Below, in pieces: positions 23,506-34,914 of a stretch of DNA of 64,000 nucleotides. Made by a program: the position numbers and the translations under genes. The DNA lies in assembly GCF_008831285.2 (NCBI RefSeq), contig NC_045138.2, positions 8,523,205 to 8,587,204 on the forward strand. The letters run 5' to 3'. The stretch comes from Nymphaea colorata (lineage: Eukaryota; Streptophyta; Magnoliopsida; Nymphaeales; Nymphaeaceae). Each line of letters starts with the position of its first letter. Position 1 is the stretch's first letter. The notes beneath the pieces were generated by a model that saw only the letters and a list, made by a program, of their open reading frames with translations, was not told the DNA's origin and did no database searches.

Positions 23506-24624
23506 TTCAATGAATCGAGTTAACTTGAGCTCGGCTTGAACTCAATTGTCTAAATTCGACCCAAATCAACTCATTTAAGCAAGTCAAGTTCGAGTTGAAA
23601 AGAGTTCACTTGCTTAAATAAATGAGTTGACCTTGACATATAGGCTCAGTTCATTTGGAGTCAGTGGAATCGTGAGTTTGAATCTATATGTTTCCATTTT
23701 GTGTCGTTAACCAATGAACTTTTTAATAAACGGCTCAATCGGCTCAGCTAAGTTCAAGCCAGATCTCAACTCGAGCTTAACCGAACCGAGAGCAGAGTTT
23801 GAGCTTTCTTAAACTTGAGTACTCGAGCTGAGCTCGAGGTGTCTAAACCTTGAGCTAAGATTGAGTTGAGCCTTTTAGCACTCAAGCCTAGTTCGAACTA
23901 GCACGTCTCCACTAGAACTCGTTCATGAGCAGCCCTATTTAGGCATTTGCTCTTTACCATCCGAAGAGAGGAAGAGAAACCACACTGCGTCGCTGCCGCC
24001 CCTTGTTGTCCAGCCAACAACGATACGGCCAGTCGACCCTCGCTGCTGAGCAGAATCTTCGCTGAACAGAGAGGGTCGGCTGGCCATCTGCTCCTCGTCC
24101 ACCGACAGTGAGGGCTGACGTTTAGGCAATGATCATCAACCCTCGCCTTTGCCACCTGTTGTACAACGTGGTGGGGCGACAAAGCCTAACCTCAGTGTTC
24201 AAAGCGGAGGCCTACTCATCGTTGTCCATAAGCTCTGATGGGATGCTCGTAGCTTTGTTGTGACCGGGGCCGTTCAGGAGAGAGCTGGACTCGGCTTAAG
24301 TTCTTAAAATTCGAACTAGGTTTGATTAAGTTCAAACTGAAGATTAACTTGAGTAGAGTCAATCATTTTATTAAAAAATTATTTTTTAGAAAAAAAAGCA
24401 GCAGATACATTTGAACATAGAACTTTTCATGTACCAGTCACATGCATGCTATTTGAGCAATGTACTTTTTTGATAATTTTATGAAACATATTTTATATAT
24501 TTTTTTTTTCGAGTTTAACCGAGTTAAACCCACTTAACTTGAGCTCGACTCGTTTAGGTTGTCGAGTTCGAATCAAATTTATCAAGCGAGTTGAGTCAAA
24601 CTCGAGTTAGCTCGACTCATTGAA
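23506..24624. mobile_element. 1.1-kb element with TCGAG-rich inverted ends
   Basis: The left end, TTCAATGAATCGAGTTAACT, and the right end read inward, TTCAATGAGTCGAGCTAACT, match at 18 of 20 positions. Both ends continue into several hundred bases dense in gagctcgag/gagttcgag words. The middle (about 23900-24250) is GC-richer with overlapping frames but no recognised protein domain. No target-site duplication was found next to these ends, so the true borders may lie a few bases outside. Confidence 0.55.
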
Positions 24625-27600
24625 CTGGTGACCATCACCATAAAAAGCTGGTTATGTACCTTCAGTGCATGAGTCGCCTGTATTAGTATCATTAATGATG
24701 ATAAATTAAAAAAAAAAAACTTTTTTGAAGGGATACCAAAAAAAATTTAAAAAAAAAAAGTTAAAAGAATAAAATACATTTTTTTAATAATTTTCAAAAT
24801 ATCCTAACTACTCATGCACCGAAGTGACGCAATGGATAATGTACGCGACTCATTGTCATCCTATCAGAACTGCATGCAGTTTGTATGGGCAGTTACTTAG
24901 GCAATTATTTGTTTATTTACATATTAGTGTCATTAAGGATTTGCATATCTATATATTTATATCCCATTGTATTTTTTATTATGCATTTGAAGAGTCAAGA
25001 GTTTGAGTCTGGAGTAGGAAAAACTTCCGGCTCTTCTGCTGCTCGCCTTAGATGTCATTTTAAACTAAAGCAATGTTCAAAGTTGCACCTTGCGTTACAC
25101 ATATATAGACAAAGAAAACAGTTCCATAAGATTGAAGCAAACTGCCGCTCCATTGTATATGGTTCTCATGGCCAAGATAGTCGCATATATTCAAATGCTA
25201 ATCTCAATTAATTTAAGTTTCTCCCATTTTCCAAAGCACATTCTCTTTCAATGTTGCACCATATGAGTATTGGTGCTGTATTTTTATAACCATTAATAAG
25301 CATAATTGTGTTATTTTTTTCATTTAAAATTATTTTAAATAATTTTTCAAATGAAAAATAAAAAAATATAAACCTATTGGCTGACGCGGGTGATAAAGAA
25401 CGATATTCTCCTGCATCGAAGTCAGGCATGTGACAGGCCCAATATTGCCTCTGTCATCATTTTCTGATTTTAACCTACTGCACCCACAGAAATTGGCTTG
25501 TTCCATTTTTAATATTTTTTTTATTTCAAATGGCTCCTGACTCCATTTGAGATGAACACATAAGAAACATTCTAAATGTCACCTTCAGATTCAGACCAGC
25601 TCATATTTCAGAGAGGAAAAAAAATAGGGAAAGGAAAAGACAAGCAACTTCACAATTTCCATAATCCAAAAGATAGTTGATATACTATATCTCCAAGCAA
25701 CTGCGAGGTTCCATAACACCAAAAACAATTGATTTATTATATCCTAAATGCTACCTATAGATGAACTGACTTCTCAAAAGAAGAAAAGGAATAGATTTTG
25801 CTTGTAGCAATCCCATAGAAGCGACGACTTTTGTTCCTGATGAAACTTCTAGCTAGTATTATGGAGCAGAGATGGACTACGCAGGTCAGCTAAAAAAATT
25901 GAAAAAAAAAAAAAAAGAGATCATAAAAGGCTTGAAAATCTGTTGGATAAGTGAGAAAAACAAAGCGGAAGGACTCATTTTAAAAAAAAATGAATAAAAT
26001 GAGAAAGACAAAACAAGTTGCCGTCATACTGTTGTCGGACAGTCGTTTCAATTAGCATGACAACCATAGGCCATAGGGTGTGCAGGAGAGATTGAGATCC
26101 TAAGTTTAAAATTTAAAGATCTGATGTAGCATGACAACCATAGGCCATAGGCCAACATAAATAACTTTTAAGCTCCCCTGAAACTTCTAAGGTCATGGAT
26201 GTCCCCCTTCAACAACAATTTATGGCTCTGCCCTTGGTGGAGTTAATGAAGTTTTCCTCATTGATGAGAAACAAGCCATAGCAGTCACCGCATGAATGCG
26301 ATAATCATGCTTCACACCCACAAATCTACTTCTGGTGCTATTTATTTGGATAGGTCAATAATAGCTAACAACAGGAAGTTTCAACCTTTAAAAGTTCTGA
26401 CATCATGCGTTTATAAAATCTTCAAACTTTTTACAGAAACAGACTCAAGTTTTGGTGGTACAACAAAAAACATGCTTAAGCTTGGATTTCTTTTGTTCAA
26501 CTGCTTATTTTTATTGAAATTGAAGCTATGAAATAAAATAAGCAAAAGCTTACAAAAATTGACTTTGTTTTTGTAAAATGTTCAAGCCTGATCTATACAT
26601 TCAAGTGAACTGATGCTGTAATGCGTTTTCTGGGTTTCGAAAACAGATTGCACAGTTAAATTTTAAAAGCAAATATACAGAAACATGTAATGAAAATTGT
26701 AAGGCATATTGTGGGTGCTTTTCACATCGAGATTGTATTTTTCATAAATCTATAGTATAATTGCGATGTTCATTTTTCAAGAGCCAAAAATGAACACAAA
26801 ATCAAATCACAACGGAGAATTTGTTTCCATACTATAGTCTGGAGATTGTGATGCCGCCACTAAAAGCAGAATTCACATGGAGGGTATATTACAGTGAATA
26901 TAGAGGCTCGCTCTATTTGGAGATTTTGTTTGGACGGGTTTTATGCAGCTCTTAGGCTCTTAGAATGTAAAGACAACGGGTATCCCCATCTAGTTATCCA
27001 TTTGAATTGAGCCAGACAAATGACCTATTATTAATAATCACCCATTGTATGTTCAAATTGCATCAAGCCACAAGGGGTACGAAGGTAGTAGCTTATTACA
27101 TGGGAACTCTGCTAGTAGGAGAAATCATCAAAGTGGGTCTCAAATCTATAGTGAGGACACAATGTTGCTAGAGAATCAGGTGCTGAACTCTGTTTCGGAA
27201 GGTATTGACGACACACTTGAGCTAAAAATTCATGCTTATTTCAAAGCAAGGACCTTGGTAACCAGCTAAGAAGTGGCCAGCAGAGCGACATTCCTGACAA
27301 AAACAGTCCCTGGCCTCGTATTAGATCTATGATATGCACTAGGACTGTCTTGCCCTCCATCTCCAGTTCTTTCTCGTGTGGCTTGGGAATGACTATGAAG
27401 GGACGGCACTTACCGTTTTTGTCCCGTGTTTCAATCTCCGGCATCTGCATTTCAGTTTCCAAGCGTCTGCCTTCTACAAAACCAGCCCACGACTACTGGT
27501 GTAGATCAATCATTATGACTCAAACAATTTGTGGGTCTTGATTTCTGAATCTCTATAAACGTTGGTTCCCACATTAAATTTAAGCACATGAAATATTATA

Positions 27601-28791
27601 AACTTAAGTAATCGAGCTAACACATGCATGTGGTGAAGTAAGAGCTTAGCCGCGAGCAGTAAATAATCGATCAAACATGTAACAAAATGGGACATTGGAT
27701 TGCTTCTTGAGAATAGATGGGCAATATGTGCTGATGAATATACCTGTAAAAACTAGTGCATTCCTTAATAGTTGCTAGGAAAGAGGTTACATCATAAGCG
27801 AAATCAGCATCAGCGAGCAGCAAAGCAATCACGATCTGTCAAGAGAGAAACCCCTGCAACAGTGATGCTTAGTCAATAGCAAGAAGTTCCTATATGTGAT
27901 ATAAAACCATATCCATTAAAAGCGATCACTCCAAGGGCTTATACTACAGAGAGAAGGAGAGATAAGTTTACACGAGTGGAGAATCGATTGGAGGATGAGC
28001 GATTAAAAGGAGGATAGAGGAGAAAGATCACGACTACATGATCGAGCAACAGGTCTCTCTGTAGGAAACCATATCTGACTACTTCATTGATCAACGTGTT
28101 AAACAAAGCCTCTCTCTATCGATCTCATTGGAGTCTTCTCTCTCCCTCTTTTCCTCTCTCCATCAACAACCACAAGAAGGCTTCGATTGGGCAAATCTCC
28201 ACGTAGATGAAGAGGTGAGTTTTGTAGATCAGCACTTCCTTTCCTTTTTCAGCATCTCCCAAATTGGCCAAATCTCCATGATATTAGTTGCTGCGGAGAG
28301 TCTCCACGAAGCTTCCCCTGATTCACCACAGGAGGAAAAAATCAGAAATAGCTCCAGCGGTACATGGGGAAAAAATAAAATCGGCCGATCCTTAATGGCG
28401 GGGGGCATTATCCGCTCCTGCTTATGCGTTGGAACTAGCGGATAAATGCATTTGGTTAGTGAGAGTAACAAGAAGGAAAACAGAAAAAAAAAATGTATTC
28501 TAAAAAAGTTGGATATGGAAATTTTTAATTTGCAGTGGCAATATTTTGAGGAATATTGAGGTCAGATATTGTATTAAGAATGATCACTTCAATTAAACTC
28601 AGTTGTTTTGTTTCACAGCTTTCTATTGACTATGCTTATTGGCCTGAGGCATTGCATGTAGCGTGACCGGCTTGGTTTAGATGGCTAGTCCTAGGTTCGA
28701 GGGGCATGGACACACTTTTTAGTTTTTATGTCAAGAGTATGAAAGCAAATGCAGGCTTTAACTTAGGCATGATGCAACTTTGAATCCTGCA
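24625..28791. other. Intergenic DNA, no gene assigned
   Basis: AT-rich with several poly(A)/poly(T) runs. The phrase catgacaaccataggccatag is present twice (about 26059 and 26130). Exon-like pieces on the minus strand (27440-27241 and 27840-27745) have open frames and splice-like borders, but they do not join in phase and match no family I recognise. On the plus strand a CT-rich stretch ending in gaagag|gtgagt near 28213 resembles a plant leader exon. Confidence 0.4.
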
Positions 28792-29128
28792 CTGAGCTTG
28801 GGCATCGGGTTGGGTGGGGCCTGCCTAAAAAAAAGTTAGGTTCGGGCCACCTCAACACCTGAAACTCGAGCCAAAACTTACCTGAAACTCGAGCCAAAAC
28901 TTACCGACACTTAAAAACTCAAGCTCAAGCTCAAGCGCAACCAGATTAAATTAAAAATTATATATATTTAATACATAAATAATAATTAATCATAATCAAA
29001 AAATATTATGGAGCCCACCGGCACTTAATTACACCCACTTGAACTGGCTCAATAATTGATCAGGCCGGCCCGGTGCCTCTTTTTTTGGGCTCGAGTCAAA
29101 CCGAGTATCTAGCCCGACACTAAGTCTT
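28792..29128. mobile_element. Short GC-ended non-autonomous element, copy 2
   Basis: The left end is ctgagcttgggcatcggg. The right end read inward is aagacttagtgtcggg. It is flanked by atcctgca (28784-28791) and atcctgaa (29129-29136), an 8-bp duplication with one mismatch. The internal sequence has the same plan as 51215-51502: GC-rich ends, the phrase cctgaaactcgagcc, and an A/T core followed by ggcccggtgcc. Confidence 0.65.
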
Positions 29129-30214
29129 ATCCTGAACCTTGAGATAGGGGAAAAAGGGTTTTCACAGTAGATCAGCAGGATGAAATATATCCCTCCACCA
29201 TGACCAATATGATCTCTTTTTTCTTTCCATGACAAAATGAAATGTTGATATCACAAATAGATATATATATAATCTTGTTAAAATGTTTGTTAACTTTTTC
29301 TTAAAGAAAAAAATAAAGATTATAAAATGCTTACAAGAAAAATACCGGGGTATCTGGAGAAGGCGGTTGAGCCGGATTGTCCCGGCTTAAATTGTTTTTA
29401 GATGTTCATGGTGGAACTAGTGGATAACTTATTAGTGAAGCAATTGTAGATGACACAAATATTACCCAACCCCTTAAACTTTTGGTAAAAAACAATTAAG
29501 CGGAATATCGATTAAAAATCAAACTGTAGGGGTTTTTTAATCATTTGAGGGCGTTGTCCCCTTCATTGTAGGTTATTTTTCTTTTGTCAAAAGTAATTTT
29601 TTCTTTCACAAAATGAAGTTACTTTTTTCTATTTTATTGTTTTGTCTTTATAAGAGGGTTAGCTTGTCCTTTTGAAAGTTTGCTGGGGAATAGGCTTCTT
29701 TCCTTTATTCCAAAGGAATTAGCAACCAATTAATCAACAAGAAGAAAAAGGAAACAAGAAAGAACTGCACGAAAAAAAAATGTTTAGCAACTGCCATCAC
29801 AAAAACTGCTAGGAGCCATGGATAGAGACTCCTCGCATCATCCATCCAATCGGACAGACCATCAGATTTATTTAGGGGATACTGTATTTGGTTATACCCT
29901 TATATTTCCAAGATTTTGGAGCGTAAGTGGACATACAATGCACCTTCAACTTGCATGTCGTATTTGCTACGCCGTTTCAACCTAAAAGAATAACATAGTG
30001 AAAAGTGATAGCAGCTATGAATTTCGAATCTCAAGCTCCTTGGATGTAAACCGCCTTGCCCGTTGCATTATGCCCCTTGAGGTGAGTCTGCGTCCCAAAA
30101 GAAACACGTTAAACTCTTACTCAAACCGAAGACTTAAGATCCTGCACTAATTTGTCATCTTTCACAACCCTATCTTTCCATCTGCTCACCACATGAAATA
30201 GTGACAAATTATGA

Positions 30215-30258
<44 letters not shown>

Positions 30259-30813
30259 GGGAATAAATGTTTTATTCAATATATATATATATTGAATGCT
30301 GAGGATCCAACAAAACCTTCCAAGAGTCATGCTCATGTAGTTTTAAAACATTTTTTCCTGTTACAAATGTCAAAATCAACCGTCAATTAATAAATCAAAA
30401 TGGTCTTCAATTTCCACTTGTTGACGAAACTATTTAATAAGAAGAGAGAACAGAGAAATTAATACAGGGCGAGTATCTTTTCAAGTGACATTGCCACGAT
30501 TTTGCTGACAATACAACCATGATAACCTCTCAATTACGTTTAAATCAGTGTCACATGTATAGCGATATTTTCAAAAATATTTGTTATAATAATGAGAAAA
30601 AGAAGAACACCAAAAAAGAGTTAATATCTTCTCGGGTTTCATGTTTCTCTTTTTTAATGTTCATATCATGATAGATTCAAATTTGAACTTAAACTAAATT
30701 ATTTTTCATCATTTTCATTTTTAAAGTTTTCCAAGTTTTTCCGGAGACTTTTCTGATTTTTTTTTGGAATAATACTCACGAGAAGTATATTTGTGAAAAT
30801 AACAAATGAATAC
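29129..30813. other. Intergenic DNA with (TA)n tracts
   Basis: No gene recognised. It contains (TA)n at about 30216-30253 and a second short TA run at about 30279-30296. Confidence 0.5.
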
Positions 30814-30821
30814 ATTTGTGT

Positions 30822-31790
30822 CAGTGGCGGAGCCAGCGTGGGGCAGGTGTGGGCGCTTGCCCACGCCAGCCCAAGTTAGCCCAAAATATTTTTCAAGTCG
30901 TAGCGTAGCCTTCTTCCTCCCTCTCACTCTCTTCACTATGTGTTAAAAATTCATAAGAATTGAGATCTTAAATTCATAGTGTTATCATAAAGATGTCATG
31001 CATGCTGGAGAAGTTACCGAAGATTCTCCTTACCTTAGTCGATTTCCATGGGGAAAAAGAGGCAGACCATAACTCTGGCTTTTTACATAATTGCAAGAGA
31101 GAAATTATTCATGATATGTTTAATTTTCTTAAATATTGTAAAATTTTTAAATGATCTTACACATCTTCACCCTGTGGCCTATTAAAAGCATGCATGCCGT
31201 CTATAATTTATTTGTCTTAACCACATTGAAAAATAATCAAGAATTGTCTTGAATATTTTAAATTTTTTAATTGTCTCGCACGTCTTTACCATGTGGCCTA
31301 CTTAGAAGAAATGCATGACATCTTTTCTCTTACCCACATTGAAAAATTATCTTTTCATGTACGAAATTTTTGTGAGATTCGAATTCTTTGTCATAGATGA
31401 TGTCATACACTTTATCAGGGCAGGTACCAAACTAGTCTCCGGGCTCTGCTTGTTCTGGTTAGGCTTGCAGAAGTGAGCCACGATACTTGCAGGAAATTAT
31501 TCGTAAAACATTTAACACCGATTTTCTAAATTTGCATTTTCAATTAATTAAAATCACTTTTCTAATATTCAATAGTATTAATGTGAAAATAAATTTGTAA
31601 ATACAAGCCAAATAAAAGGTCAACACTTCCTGGTCATGCTTAGCCAGCTGCTCGTTTAGGCATTTTAGGCTCTGGACCATGCCTTTTTTTATTTTTTTTT
31701 CTTCCTTCCAATAAGATATTTTAAGTTAGAACCAGACTTGAATATTTTAAATAAGTGCCCTACCAACCAATTTTTCTGGCTCCACCACTG
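30822..31790. mobile_element. 969-bp non-autonomous hAT transposon
   Basis: The left end CAGTGGCGGAGCCAG and right end CTGGCTCCACCACTG are 15-bp inverted repeats with one mismatch, of a type common in plant hAT elements. Both flanks carry atttgtgt (30814-30821 and 31791-31798), a perfect 8-bp target duplication. The interior is AT-rich, has no transposase frame and contains an internal imperfect duplication around 'catgtggccta...ccacattgaaaaa'. It ends about 790 bp before the GT14 start codon, so it may lie in or near that promoter. Confidence 0.92.
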
Positions 31791-31798
31791 ATTTGTGT

Positions 31799-32580
31799 TA
31801 GAGATGTATGCATCAGCGATTAGTTTCGGCAACGTCACTAGAGGGAATGGTTTTGCAAATTACAGATAAATGTATTGAGGATCTAATTGAGCATCAGACA
31901 CGAGTTCTAAAACAGTAAATCAGTAAAAAGAAGGATTTGAAAGTTCCGGATATTGAGAACGAACATGGAAAAGGCTCCTGCGCTAAATAATAGTACATTT
32001 CTGTTATGGCTCTAATTAAGCGTCAGCCATGAGTTCTACAAAGTCGGTTAGAGTAATGGATTTGTAAATTACAGAGGGAGTAAGAACGACTATGGAAAAC
32101 ACTCCTGCTTTAAAGATACTTTCACTGCAACTCACGCCTTCAAAATCTTTGGGTACACGAAGCATCCAAAAGCAGGCGACTGCTGTACGTTTTTAACAAT
32201 TTGTTAACCGCTGAAGAAAACGAAATTCATTTATAGGGCGAGCCGTCGACGTTTACAATCGCCATTATTCACTTCTGAGGAAGATTAAAATGCCCAACCA
32301 TCCCATCAGCGCTTATAGGAATGGTTGAAGGAGCGGTTGACCCTCACCAACAAAGTGTGAACCAAAAGGTGGTGACCAACTTTCTCAATCTTCCTCCTCC
32401 CCAACAAACCTTCTTCATTTTCTCCTCCTTCTTCTTGGCGTTCCCTTCACTCACTACCCGACTCTATCTCCTTCTTTTCCCACCGTCATCCGATGGCGGT
32501 CGCTTTCACTCCGATATGTCCTCGAAGACCCATCAAGCTTTTGCCTTGTTAAGCCCTCTCGCGAGATACCCACTGGGAAA
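31799..32580 (+). promoter_or_regulatory. 5' flank of the GT14 gene with a partial tandem duplication
   Basis: Two related segments (about 31880-31990 and 32005-32110) share the order ctctaattaagc/gatctaattgagc, gagttcta, a gaacga/aacgac phrase, atggaaaa and ctcctgc. From about 32320 the sequence becomes CT-rich, as in a transcribed leader. No certain TATA box. Confidence 0.45.
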
Positions 32581-34861
32581 ATGAAGCGTCTCTCCCTGAT
32601 TTACTCAATCATGGAGAGAAAATGGATCTTTCCTTTAGCCATCGGTTCCATCTTCTCGCTAGTTTTACTCTTCTTAACCACATTGATCACTTCCGATGGT
32701 ACGCCTACCAATGGTTCTCCGTACCCCTCTGTGGTTTTTCCGTTTGGGTTCGGCTACCGCGACGGGAAGCCACTCTTCGTGGAGTCTAAATTGGCGTCGT
32801 CTTCTCCGTCCACTGCCCTGCCTCCTCCCTGTAGACTTGCTTATTTGATCTCTGGTACTGTCGGTGACGGCGAGAGGTTGAAGAGGACTCTTCAAGCGGT
32901 GTACCATCCTCTTAACAGCTACGTAGTTCATCTGGATCTCGAGGCGCCCCCGAAGGAGAGGATTTCGCTTTTCAATTACGTAAGGAAAGATCCGGTGTTT
33001 TCGAGATTCAAGAATGTTCATGTGATTACGAAGTCGAATCTCGTCACTTACAGAGGGTCGACGATGGTGGCCAACACGCTGCACGCTGCGGCATTGCTGC
33101 TGAAGAAGGGGGGAGAGTGGGATTGGTTCATTAACCTCAGTGCTTCGGACTACCCTCTTGTCACTCAAGATGGTATGTCGTTTTCTCTTTGGAATTCAGA
33201 GGTTTCAAGATTTTGATTCTTGCGTAGGGAGTTGCTTGATTTCGAAGGCAAGTATACATTTCCTGTTTGTACCTAATTTTACTTTTTCTTTTGTTTGTCA
33301 AGATCTGTTGCACACCTTTTCATATTTGCCGCGTGATTTGAACTTCATTGAGCACACGAGTAATATTGGATGGAAAGAGTATGTAAACATTCGACTCTTC
33401 GTGATTGTTTCTTTTTGTGATTCTTAAATTTTCGTGACTTGACCTATCTTGCTGAGGGAGTTGGACAACTTAATGAATGCAGATTCCAGAGAGCTAAGCC
33501 CATTATAATAGATCCTGGACTCTACTTGACGAAGAAAGCAGACGTTTTCTGGGTGACACAGAGAAGGAGTGTCCCTACTGCATTTAAACTCTTCACAGGT
33601 GAGGTCCTGTCTGTGTTGCTACTTGTTCGGTCGATATCTTTATACTGCTGTCAGCTACACTCGAGATCCTTTATTCTTTGTCCTTAGTTTTTTCTGGTCC
33701 AGTTCTGGTTATGTCTTATGTGAATGATGGTTCTCTATGCTTGTTCAGCATGAGATACCTGATGTTATAAGCTGCTTTTCTGGTTCGTGGGGGAATGTAT
33801 GTGGGTGCAGAGATGCTGACAGGCATTCATGTGTGTTTTGCCTTTCATTGTTTTCTTGTCCTCTTTTTATTTTATATTCATGAATCTTATTTGAAAGAGG
33901 AACAGGTGGGCGGAATAATGATGACAAGCATTCATACTATCTTTTCCCCCTTTCTTTGTTCTTCTAGTTGATTCTATCTCTTACGGTACTGATTACTGGT
34001 TTTGACCTTCTTCTTTCATGGATAAATTCTTTATATTTTTGTGTCATATTACTGTTTGTATTTCTTGGTAAGTATGGTGCTTTTAACTTGTTAGATGCTT
34101 TGTGAACATGATGGTTCCATCAGATTTCTTTTTACAACCGGTTTGATGATTATTCTGGAAGAAGTAACTCCTTGATTAGTATGTTTTATGACTTTGGTTG
34201 CCTTTAACAACTTATAAAATTGTAGAGTAACAAAAGAACATGTAGGGAGCAATGAGAACACACTTACCCGCTGGGGCCATGATCTTATAGATATAGTGGC
34301 TGTATCTCAAAATGAAAATGTCTAACCATGGCCAGCTTTTGATCTAGATTTGAAACCATTAGAATGATGCCATATTTTCAAATGGCCAAATTTCTATTAT
34401 TGGATAATCCCAAAAATTTCATTATTTTTCTATCTTTAAAGCACCCAGTTCTGTAAGATCTTCCTCTTCAGGAAACAATTTTCCCACTGAGACCATGTAA
34501 GTGTTACAACATTTATATTTTATAATAGGGTTGGAATTCTCAGGTAGTTGGTAGCTATGCTGACTATTTAGTTGTTAGGGTTCCACCAGTATGCTCCAGA
34601 ATCAGACATGAATAAAGAATAGCACCACATTCCAATGAACATTAGGACTTTGTTTCTTTTTTTCTATATTCACTGGCCTTACTACCTTGTTTGTCTGTCC
34701 AGACCTTCTGATTCCAGGTGATGAGACCTATATGATCATCTTTTACAGTGAAATATCCCATTTGTGATCATGTTTTCTTCATATGTAGCACCTATGTCAC
34801 ATGGGTGCGGGCGCAGGTGCGGACAAAATTCAAAATCGTGGGTACGTGGGTACGGCTGGCC

Positions 34862-34914
<53 letters not shown>

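Noticed and set aside
23898-24182. Minus-strand frames within the TCGAG-rich element
   Set aside because: No domain recognised; overlapping frames on one strand and a GC-rich stretch explain them.
28681-28710. Sequence ctaggttcgagggg resembling a tRNA T-arm
   Set aside because: No acceptor stem, D-arm or anticodon arm could be folded around it.
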